Source: Streptomyces sp. I6
GTDB lineage: Bacteria; Actinomycetota; Actinomycetes; Streptomycetales; Streptomycetaceae
Direction: 5' to 3'
DNA length: 64,000 nucleotides
NCBI GenBank assembly: GCA_003725745.1
Contig: RHDP01000001.1
Span: forward strand, 2,571,501 to 2,635,500
A model generated the notes under the pieces. It saw only the letters and a list, made by a program, of their open reading frames with translations. It had not been told where the DNA came from and did no database searches. This document shows positions 18,777 to 25,745 of this stretch, piece after piece; the stretch's first letter is position 1, and every line of letters starts with the position of its first letter. Both the position numbers and the translations under genes were made by a program.

Positions 18777-20489
18777 ATGCCCCCTCACGTGAAGCGGGCG
18801 TTCACGTACCGCTCCCACCGGACCCATGCGCAGGCGGCCGAGCCGTCGCGCACGTCCGGGTGCGTGCGGAGGCTCTACAACATGGCGCTCCAGGCCCGAA
18901 CCGAGGCGCGGACGCTGCGGTCCGAGCGGATCAACGACAACGCCACCTCGGCGATGCCGACGGCCTGGAAGAAGACCGGGGAACTCGCGTACCTCGACGA
19001 TGTCTCCTCCGTCCCGCTTCAGCAGGCGCTGAGGCGTCTTCAGGCGGCGTTCACGAACTTCCCCGGCAAGCGGGCGAAGTACCCGCGCGTCAAGTCGCGG
19101 AAGAAGTCCCGCACGTCCGCGGAGTACACCACCGGTGCGTTCCGGTTCCGGGACGGGAAACCGACCCTGGGCAAGACGGCGGAGCCGCTGGACATCGTCC
19201 GGTCGCGCCCCCTCCCCGAGGGCTCGAGCCCGTCGGCGGCGACCGTGTCCCAGGACGCGGCCGGGCGCTGGTTCGTCCCGATGCTCGTGGCGGACCCCAC
19301 CGTCAAGCCGCTGCCCGCCAACGGCCACTCGGTCGGTGCCGACGCGGGCCTGGACCACTCGCCGACCCCGTCCACCGGGGAGAAGATCGCCGACCCGAGG
19401 CACGAACGCAAGGACCGTGCCCGCCTCGCCCGCGCACAGCGGGAGCTGTCCCGCAAAGCCCGGGGCGGCGGAGCGAACCGGGCCAAGGCCCGCCGCGAGG
19501 TCGCCCGCGTCCACGCCCGGATCGCCGACCGGCGCCGGGACCATCCGCACCTGCTCACCACCCGACTCGTCCGCGAAAACCAAGCGGTCGTGATCGAGGA
19601 CCCGACTGTCCGGAGCATGCGCAAGAACCGCGCCCCGTCCCGGGCGATCTGCGAGGCCGCATGGCCGGAGTTCCGCCGCATGCCGGAGTACAAGGCCGCC
19701 TGGTACGGGCGCGAGGTGATCGCCGTCGACCGGTGGTTCCCCTCCGGCAAACTCTGCTCGGCGTGCGGCACCCCGCAAGAGAGGGTGCCGCTGAACGTCC
19801 GGGAGTGGACGTGCGACTGCGGCACCGTGCACGACCGCGACGTCAACGCGGCGCGCAACATCCTGGCCGCCGGACTGGCGGTGTCGGCCTGTGGAACCGG
19901 TGTAAGACCTCAACGGAGTACTCCGGGCGGGCGGTCGGCGATGAAGCAGGAAACCCCACGGCGCGAACCGTGGGAACCCCCTCCCTTTCAGGAGGGGAGG
20001 AAGTCAACACCGGACTCCTCTCGGAGCGGTCGACGCGGGAACAATCGTGCTCGATCGCGGCGAAGCACCTATACCGCGACACTCCGCCGCACAGAAGTGC
20101 GCACCGGACCTGAGGGACGGATCGGACGCCTGGGCGGCGCACGCTCCGGCGCACGGACATGCCGCGCCACCGGCTCGGCGACCGGCCACACGCGGGAGGC
20201 ACCGTCGGCCGACCGCCCGCCGACTACCGGCAGCAGGACCAGCGGCGCCCGGCAGGAGCCCGCCGCCCCCGCCCGCGGCGAAGACCGCGCCACCCCGCCA
20301 GCCGCCCGTGACCACCCGCAGCAAGCACCTCGGCACCGCCGTCAGCAGCCGTCGCAGTTGACTGCCCGATGTGTCCGTCCCACGCGCCGTTCCACGCGCC
20401 GTTCCAGGCGCCGCGCTCGGCGCCACCCCACACCGCTTCCCGTGCCGTATCCCGTGCCGTCAGTGGCGAAACGGTTCCGCCGCTCGTGA
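18777..20489 (+). CDS. tnpB: TnpB-family RNA-guided nuclease, IS605 OrfB type (C-terminal read-through)
   Basis: OrfB/TnpB is the ancestor of Cas12. Conserved parts: the N-terminal RAFTYR segment, SSVPLQQALRRLQ, the RuvC-I Asp in VGADAGLDH, RuvC-II Glu in VVIEDPTV, the zinc ribbon CSACG...CDCG, and RuvC-III Asp in HDRDVNAARNILAAGL. The catalytic D-E-D triad is therefore present. Several buried positions look damaged compared with family members as I remember them: Pro or Ser where Leu or Phe is usual (IEDP, RRMP, DHSPTPS, RTSGCV). The frame has no stop at the element end (~20005) and continues ~160 codons into flanking DNA, so the tail is probably not native. A GTG at 18789 is an alternative start. 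Probably a decaying copy. Confidence 0.75.
   Translation: MPPHVKRAFTYRSHRTHAQAAEPSRTSGCVRRLYNMALQARTEARTLRSERINDNATSAMPTAWKKTGELAYLDDVSSVPLQQALRRLQAAFTNFPGKRAKYPRVKSRKKSRTSAEYTTGAFRFRDGKPTLGKTAEPLDIVRSRPLPEGSSPSAATVSQDAAGRWFVPMLVADPTVKPLPANGHSVGADAGLDHSPTPSTGEKIADPRHERKDRARLARAQRELSRKARGGGANRAKARREVARVHARIADRRRDHPHLLTTRLVRENQAVVIEDPTVRSMRKNRAPSRAICEAAWPEFRRMPEYKAAWYGREVIAVDRWFPSGKLCSACGTPQERVPLNVREWTCDCGTVHDRDVNAARNILAAGLAVSACGTGVRPQRSTPGGRSAMKQETPRREPWEPPPFQEGRKSTPDSSRSGRRGNNRARSRRSTYTATLRRTEVRTGPEGRIGRLGGARSGARTCRATGSATGHTREAPSADRPPTTGSRTSGARQEPAAPARGEDRATPPAARDHPQQAPRHRRQQPSQLTARCVRPTRRSTRRSRRRARRHPTPLPVPYPVPSVAKRFRRS
19900..20005 (+). ncRNA. Candidate omega (right-end) guide RNA scaffold
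   Basis: In TnpB elements the 3' end of tnpB plus the right end is transcribed as the guide RNA scaffold, with the guide taken from the DNA just outside. Here two hairpins lie in that place: CCCACGG/CCGTGGG at 19955-19974 and CCCCTCC/GGAGGGG at 19978-19997. The guide would start near 20006. This is positional inference from family knowledge. Confidence 0.4.
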
Positions 20490-20508
20490 CCGCCGCACCG
20501 TCATCGAA
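20006..20508. other. Region between the TnpB element and the SUKH/deaminase island
   Basis: About 500 nt with no gene I can support. The tnpB frame happens to stay open across most of it. Near 20375-20415 a GCGCCGTTCC motif is repeated. Composition resembles ordinary Streptomyces intergenic sequence. Confidence 0.35.
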
Positions 20509-23022
20509 TCAGAGCAGTCCGTCCCACATCTGCTCCAGCAGCACCGACCACCAGCTGTCCGGCGACGACAGAGCCGCCGGATCCAGCGTGGCGAGCTGCG
20601 CCTGGAAGTCGACGGTCCACCGGCCCGCCTGCTCCGGGTTGAGCCCGAACCGCAGCCGCCACATCCGGCCGAGCAGCGCCAACGAACGGGTGAACTCCGG
20701 CAGGCCGCTGTTGACGAACTGGGGCACCATCCGCTGCCCGCCCGGACCCCCCTCCACGGGCACCGCCACGATGTGCGCGGTGCCGTACTGGACACAGATC
20801 GCCCGGCCGAAGTCGCTGCCCACGACCAGGTACGAATTCGCGTCCGACGCGGGCTGCACCTGCCGCTGCGCGGCCAGCTCGCCGAGCGTCGGCACCACCG
20901 GGTGCGCCGGCTGCGCCCAGAAGAACGGCCCGAAGTCCGCCGGGAGGCCCGCCCACACCAGCGTCCGCGCCACGATCTCCGGCACGCCCTGACGGGACAC
21001 GGCCCGCTGGTCGAACCGGCAGATGCCCTGCGGCCCGAACGACCCCACCAGCTCGTGCGCCACCCCCTCCGGCGGAACGGGCGGGGCCGGCTGCACCCGC
21101 GGCAGCGGAGCGCGGACCGGAGCGGGACGCGCCGGACCATCGGCCACCTGGTGCAGCTCGCCCTGGTGGGTCAGCAGCTGCCGCATGCCGCCCTGCCTGC
21201 TGGTGTGGTCCCTGCCGTACGGGGCGATGCTCGTGATCCGGGCCTGCGGCCATGTCTCCCGGATCATCCGGGCGCAGTAACCCCCGGGCAGCTCGCAGGA
21301 CTCCAGCTCGGTGTGCAGCTCGAGCACCTGGTCGCTGGGGACGTTCATCGCGCGCAGCTCGTGGAAGATCTGCCACTCCGGGTGCGGTGTGCCCGGCGCC
21401 GAACGGCGGATGAGCTGCTGCTCGGAACCGTCGGGGGCGCGGTAGCGCAGCACGGCCTGGTAGCCGGGGCCGACGGTCGGCACAGCGGCGGGCTGTTGCT
21501 GTTGCGGGTAGCCGTACGCGGTCTGCGGGCCGGGCTGGGGCGCATGCGGTACCGGCCCCGGAGGGCCCGGCGGCTGCGGCACCCCCGGACCGACCGGACC
21601 CGCACCAGGACCCGGACCGACCGGACTCGGGTTCGCCAGCACCGTCGCCGCATGATGCACCCCACCCGGCGGAGTACCCGGAGCCCCCGGCGCACCAGGA
21701 GGCTGCGGCGCGTTCGGCGGCTGCCGTCCCTCGGGGCCGGGCCGGGAGACTATCTGCGTCGGGACGTAGCCGCCCGCCGGCCCACCCGAGGTGCCCGGCC
21801 CCGGCTCGGGCGGCGCGGCACCGGGCCGGGCGCCCGGAACGCCGGGCGGGCGGCCCGGTGGCGGCGGAGTCGCCGGGGCGGGGCCGCGCGCACCGCGCGG
21901 TGGCACCGTGGCCCGACTGGTCGAGGCGTCCGCCAGGTCGTCCGCGGAACGCGGCGAGGGGGCGCCGGGAGGGGGTGTGGCACCGGAACCGCCACGGCCA
22001 CCAGCATCCGCACCGGCACCGGCCCCCGCACCCTGACTCTGGGGGTCGAAGGCGGGCGTCACCGCAGTGCGCGGGAGCCGGCTCCCACCGGACATCAGCG
22101 CCGTCGGCGCCTCCGCGCCCGCCGAAGGCGGCTGGTCGCCCTCGTCGTCGGCACCCGCCAGCGGCGGCGCGAGCACCGTCGCCGGCAGCGGTACGGATCC
22201 GTCGTCCGAGCCGGCGTTCGTGTCCGTCCCCGCCCACGGCGTCGCACCCGCCGGCGCGGCCGGCACCCCGTCGGGGGCGGTCGGCTCGTGCCCACCGTCG
22301 CCGGGACGGCCCCCGGCCGGTTCGGCCGCACCGGCCGCGCCGGCCGCGCCCGCGGGGGGCGTCCCCGGCGACCCGGCGGACGAGGCCGCCGCCGTACCCG
22401 GCCACGCCGTCCCGCCCACATGCGAACCACGACCGCTCGTCGCACCGCCACCGGTCGCGTCCCGGGGGCCGCCCGCGTCCTGCGCGGGCCGCGCCGAGCC
22501 GGAGCCCCGCCCGGCGCCCGCGGACGTTTCCGCCGTCGACGTACCCTCCGTCGGCACACCATCCGCCGAGGCGCCCGGCGCGGAAGCACCCGCCGCCGAC
22601 GCACCCGTGTCACCGCGCGCACCCCGCCGGTCCGGAATGCCCAGCTTGTCCGCAGCGTCCTGCAACCACTCCGGCGGACTCAGCAGGAACGACGTCTGGT
22701 TCAGGTCGACCCGCTCGGGCGGCGCCGCGGCCGAAGACGCACCCGTCCCGGGAGCGCCGTACTCCTCCTCGTAGCGGCGGATCACCTCACCCACCGGCAG
22801 GCCCGGCCACAACGTGGCCTCCCCGCTGTCCCGGGCGATCACCATCCGCTGCCGGCCGCCGTCCGACGTCGGCCCCTCCGGACGGTCCTCCGCCCACACC
22901 ACGAAGCCCGACCCGAACTCCCGCACCCGAACCTCACGGTGCTGGTAGGCGGGCATCTCGCCGTTGACCCACTCCTCCGCACGCTCCTGCGCCTGCGCGA
23001 ACGTCACCATCGAGAAGTTCAC
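20509..23022 (-). CDS. Multidomain Imm35-like / deaminase-like / SUKH-4 protein
   Basis: 837 residues from the GTG at 23022, which overlaps the upstream gene's stop by 4 nt; an ATG at 23010 is an alternative with a better-spaced GGGGGAG. The N-terminus (~5-95; FAQAQERAEEWVNG, V-V-W-A-E-D-R) resembles the YrhB/Imm35 immunity fold. A conserved SFLLSPPEWLQDAADKLGIP segment follows (~112-135), then ~370 residues of Pro/Gly/Ala-rich linker. Residues ~515-620 contain LHTELESCELPGGYC, which resembles the zinc-site region of bacterial toxin deaminases. The last ~200 residues match the SUKH-4 immunity fold (YLVVGSDFGRAICVQYG, FVNSGLPEFTRSLALL). It combines toxin-like and immunity-like modules in one polypeptide; actual activity is unknown. 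Confidence 0.65.
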   Translation of the reverse strand: MNFSMVTFAQAQERAEEWVNGEMPAYQHREVRVREFGSGFVVWAEDRPEGPTSDGGRQRMVIARDSGEATLWPGLPVGEVIRRYEEEYGAPGTGASSAAAPPERVDLNQTSFLLSPPEWLQDAADKLGIPDRRGARGDTGASAAGASAPGASADGVPTEGTSTAETSAGAGRGSGSARPAQDAGGPRDATGGGATSGRGSHVGGTAWPGTAAASSAGSPGTPPAGAAGAAGAAEPAGGRPGDGGHEPTAPDGVPAAPAGATPWAGTDTNAGSDDGSVPLPATVLAPPLAGADDEGDQPPSAGAEAPTALMSGGSRLPRTAVTPAFDPQSQGAGAGAGADAGGRGGSGATPPPGAPSPRSADDLADASTSRATVPPRGARGPAPATPPPPGRPPGVPGARPGAAPPEPGPGTSGGPAGGYVPTQIVSRPGPEGRQPPNAPQPPGAPGAPGTPPGGVHHAATVLANPSPVGPGPGAGPVGPGVPQPPGPPGPVPHAPQPGPQTAYGYPQQQQPAAVPTVGPGYQAVLRYRAPDGSEQQLIRRSAPGTPHPEWQIFHELRAMNVPSDQVLELHTELESCELPGGYCARMIRETWPQARITSIAPYGRDHTSRQGGMRQLLTHQGELHQVADGPARPAPVRAPLPRVQPAPPVPPEGVAHELVGSFGPQGICRFDQRAVSRQGVPEIVARTLVWAGLPADFGPFFWAQPAHPVVPTLGELAAQRQVQPASDANSYLVVGSDFGRAICVQYGTAHIVAVPVEGGPGGQRMVPQFVNSGLPEFTRSLALLGRMWRLRFGLNPEQAGRWTVDFQAQLATLDPAALSSPDSWWSVLLEQMWDGLL

Positions 23023-24026
23023 TCCCCCACCGGGACGGCATGCGCGAAGCCGCCGTCCACCATCAGGTTCGCCACGGTCTCCAGCTCCGGCGGATTCCCC
23101 ACCAGCCTCTCCAGGAACGCGTCGAAGTCCTCGCCGCACGGCAGCAGCAGGCTCTCCACCCGCTCCGCCACCGTCCAGCCGTCCCGGTCCCGGGCGTCGT
23201 CGTACGCGCAGAACCACACCGAACCCACCGCCGCACCACGGACCTTGACCGCCAGCAGACCGCCCTGGCCGAAACCGACCCCCAGATAGTCCTTGGTCAG
23301 ATGGTCGCGCAGGCACTTGTTCGCGTACACCAGGTCATTGACCGCCGCCTCCTCCCGCACCGTGAAGAACGGCTGGTCCACCAGCAGCCCCAGCTCCGCG
23401 TCGAGCGCCACGCCCACCGGCGCGCACCCTCCGGCCGCCTTCAGGAAGGAGCGGTAGGCACCCGGCAGCCGGTAGCCCAGGTCCTCCTCCACACCGAGCA
23501 GTTGCTGCTCGGACACCGAGACCGCGCCCTTCGGCAGACCGAAGTGCGCCGGCCGGGTCTCCTGCAGCGGACGGGTCCCGCGCTTCCCGTGGTCCACCAC
23601 CGCCGTCGCCACACCGCCGTGATGCCGCAGCAGCGCCTTCACCTCGACCGGCACCAGCTCCAGCCGGCGGCTCCCCGCCACGTGATGCCACGTCCAGCCG
23701 TGCGGCGTCGCCACCGCGGGAATCGTGTCCCACAGCTCATGACCTGCCGCGGCCAGCGCCGCATTCGCCGACACGTAGTCCGTCAGCCGCAGTTCGTCGA
23801 CACCGAAGCCCTCCGGCGGCGCCGCGATCTCCGCCGCCGCCCGCGCATACGGCGAGAAATCCGGAAAACCGCGTTCGTCCACCCGGACACCCCTAGGATG
23901 CCGAGCAGCCCTCACCGGGTCCGGGAAGTGAACGACCTGTCCGGCGTAGGCCGCGTTCGGCGGCGCTGCGTTCCCCGGGCCCCGGGAGCCGGGAGGTGCC
24001 CCCAGCCCCATCCGACCTGTCGTCAT
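23019..24026 (-). CDS. WHH-type HNH nuclease domain fused to SMI1/KNR4 (SUKH) domain
   Basis: 335 residues. The ATG at 24026 lies ~9 nt after a GGGGG. Residues ~45-140 look like the WHH branch of the HNH/EndoVII nuclease toxins: G-F-P-D-F-S-P-Y, the catalytic-type GWTWHH (W113-H115), L-E-L-V-P and a final H-H-G-G. Residues ~168-312 are an SMI1/KNR4 fold: V-S-E-Q-Q-L-L-G-V-E-E-D-L-G-Y-R-L-P-G-A-Y-R-S-F-L and later D-F-D-A-F-L-E-R-L. SUKH domains normally neutralise nuclease toxins of this class, so toxin and antidote appear fused. It is first in a leftward operon, overlapping the next gene by 4 nt. Confidence 0.7.
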   Translation of the reverse strand: MTTGRMGLGAPPGSRGPGNAAPPNAAYAGQVVHFPDPVRAARHPRGVRVDERGFPDFSPYARAAAEIAAPPEGFGVDELRLTDYVSANAALAAAGHELWDTIPAVATPHGWTWHHVAGSRRLELVPVEVKALLRHHGGVATAVVDHGKRGTRPLQETRPAHFGLPKGAVSVSEQQLLGVEEDLGYRLPGAYRSFLKAAGGCAPVGVALDAELGLLVDQPFFTVREEAAVNDLVYANKCLRDHLTKDYLGVGFGQGGLLAVKVRGAAVGSVWFCAYDDARDRDGWTVAERVESLLLPCGEDFDAFLERLVGNPPELETVANLMVDGGFAHAVPVGE

Positions 24027-24254
24027 GGCGGTATGCCCCCTGCTGCGTCCTGCTGGTTCACCACAGCCTATGCGGTGGGGCAGCAGCGGCCACGGCCGCT
24101 CCGTTCCCGTAACGAGCCATCACCTCCGCGTGACCCTCCGACCAGGACAGGACGACACAGTCACACCTTTCAGCCACCCCGCTTCCGCGCCGCCCGCCCC
24201 GTTTGGCAGGCTGTCCCAGCAACTCGGGGGATTGCAGGGAGGGACAACAGCACG
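24027..24254. promoter_or_regulatory. Shared divergent promoter region of the SUKH/deaminase island
   Basis: 228 nt separate the leftward WHH-SUKH gene from the rightward deaminase gene, so both arms of the island must be transcribed from here. I see no clear promoter boxes or operator. Confidence 0.4.
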
Positions 24255-24776
24255 ATGCACACGGCACCGCAACCGTCGCCGACAGCCACCACGGGTGACC
24301 CCAGGCTCAGCTGGAGCAGCGCGGAGTCCGCAGCACGCCCGCCCGCACTCCGCTTCCGCCGCGACGGAATCCTGCCCACCGTCGCCGCCGCACTCTCCGT
24401 CCGCGGCACGACCCTCACCTGCACCGCGGCCAGAGGAGACCAGGCGCCCACCCTCCACCCGCTCGTCCAGGACTTCCTCGACACCCTCACCAGCGGCCAG
24501 CGCGAACGCTTCACCGGCAGATGCCCCGAAGCCATCCTGCTCTCCCGCCACATCGGTGCCACCGACGCCGCACGATCCAAGCGCGCCCGGCGCAAACCCC
24601 TCACCCCCGGCGAAGCCCGCCGCTCCCTCAAGCACGCCAAACTCACCACCCGGCGCATCCGGGAGGACGGCGACCCCCTGCACGGCAGCTACGCCGCCCC
24701 CTGCCGCTCCTGCGCGGCGATGCTCGCCCACTTCGGCGTACGCGTCGTCGAACCCGCCCAGACCGAGAACGGCTGA
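24255..24776 (+). CDS. YwqJ-related deaminase
   Basis: 173 residues from the ATG at 24255, with GGGAGGG ~14 nt upstream. The deaminase zinc site is complete: C90-P-E92 in FTGRCPEAIL (Cys replacing the usual His, catalytic Glu present) and P149-C-R-S-C153 in YAAPCRSCAAML. The intervening ~60 residues are basic and helical. This C-x-E plus PCxxC form is characteristic of the YwqJ-like toxin deaminases described in bacterial polymorphic toxin systems, which probably act on nucleic acids or nucleotides. No secretion signal or toxin-delivery domain is present. A SUKH-3 gene follows after 10 nt. Confidence 0.8.
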   Translation: MHTAPQPSPTATTGDPRLSWSSAESAARPPALRFRRDGILPTVAAALSVRGTTLTCTAARGDQAPTLHPLVQDFLDTLTSGQRERFTGRCPEAILLSRHIGATDAARSKRARRKPLTPGEARRSLKHAKLTTRRIREDGDPLHGSYAAPCRSCAAMLAHFGVRVVEPAQTENG

Positions 24777-24786
24777 ACGCACGCAC

Positions 24787-25281
24787 ATGCCCGACCATCC
24801 CCTCAGCACCACCCGGTTCCCCGTCGCCGTCGACGCGGCCCTGCGCGACGCGGGCTGGCAACCGGGCCGCTGGGACATCAAACTCGCCGAGCACTGGGCC
24901 GACACCCTCCGCGCCCACACCTCCCCCGGAGGCCACCGACACACCGTCTTCCCGGCCGCCGTCGAGGCCTGGGCCGAGTTCGGCGCCCTGCACATCACCC
25001 CGCCCGGACCCGGCCGACAGACCGCGCCCGCGGCCCTGCGCCTCGACCCCCTCGCCGGTCTCCACCTCGCCCGCACCCTCGGCGACCTCGGCCGCGCCCT
25101 CGACACCGAGATCGCGCCCCTGGGAGAGGAAGGCGACGCACGAGCCGTCCTCGCCATCGATGCCGAAGGCCGCGTCTACAGCGTCGACCACACCGGCGAC
25201 TGGTACCTCGGACCCGACCTCGACCAGGCCCTCATCGCCCTCGTCAACGGCAACCAGCCCGCACGTCTCACCACGCCCTGA
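24787..25281 (+). CDS. SUKH-3 family immunity-type protein
   Basis: 164 residues, starting 10 nt after the deaminase stop. It matches the SUKH-3 pattern: F-P-V-A-V-D-A-A-L-R-D-A-G-W-Q-P-G-R-W near the start, A-V-E-A-W-A-E-F-G-A-L-H-I central, and the C-terminal D-A-E-G-R-V-Y-S-V-D-H-T-G-D-W-Y-L-G-P. SUKH-3 proteins are predicted antidotes of nuclease or deaminase toxins and the tight pairing here supports that for the preceding deaminase. Confidence 0.82.
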   Translation: MPDHPLSTTRFPVAVDAALRDAGWQPGRWDIKLAEHWADTLRAHTSPGGHRHTVFPAAVEAWAEFGALHITPPGPGRQTAPAALRLDPLAGLHLARTLGDLGRALDTEIAPLGEEGDARAVLAIDAEGRVYSVDHTGDWYLGPDLDQALIALVNGNQPARLTTP

Positions 25282-25341
25282 GCCGGCTCGTTCCACCGGG
25301 AACCACGGAAGCGGGGCCCATGGCAGGGGCCCCTCGCCGCC

Positions 25342-25385
25342 GGCCCGTGACGACGGGCCCGCAGCACCTCACCCGTGACGACGGG
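25342..25385. terminator. Candidate convergent terminator hairpins
   Basis: Two related stem-loops, GGCCCGT-GACG-ACGGGCC (25342-25359) and CCCGT-GACG-ACGGG (25372-25385), lie in the ~450 nt between the convergent SUKH-3 and histidine kinase genes. There is no T tract, as is common for Streptomyces terminators. No gene is supported between 25282 and 25735. Confidence 0.5.
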
Positions 25386-25655
25386 CCCCATGGCAACACG
25401 CCCCATGGCGGCACGAACCGTGTTGCCGCGGCACATGGATGTGCGACCCACGAGCACGAGCGGCCGGCCGATGGAACAGGTCCGGCCGGGGATACCGCAG
25501 CCGGCCGAACCGCCGCAGACTCCGGACGGCCCGTGCTGTCACACGGCCGGGACCGCCCGCTCGCCAGCCGCCGGGCCGCTGAACCGCCAGGCCTCCCCGG
25601 GCCGTCAGGGCCGCGGACAGCAGAACCAGGACCCCCGCGCGGACCCACACCACGG

Positions 25656-25745
25656 GGGACTCACACTGCCGGAACTCACACAGCCGGAACTCACACCGCC
25701 GGGACTCACACAGCCGGAACTCACACAGCCGGAACTCACACCGCC
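25656..25745. repeat. 15-bp tandem repeat, six copies
   Basis: Six consecutive copies of GGAACTCACACAGCC with single-base variants fill 25656-25745. The stop codon of the histidine kinase (25736-25738, minus strand) lies inside the last copy, so expansion or contraction here would leave the coding sequence nearly intact. Confidence 0.9.

Larger units (their letters stand above)
18640..20005 (+). mobile_element. IS200/IS605-type element carrying tnpB only
   Basis: The element is bounded by two subterminal hairpins with the same design. The left one is CCCCCGCC-TTCA-GGCGGGGG followed by AGGAAG (18640-18665). The right one is CCCCTCC-loop-GGAGGGG followed by AGGAAG (19978-20003). It carries a single tnpB gene and no tnpA transposase, so it would need a partner in trans. 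No target-site duplication is expected for this family. The exact outer boundaries are uncertain by a few bases. Confidence 0.75.
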
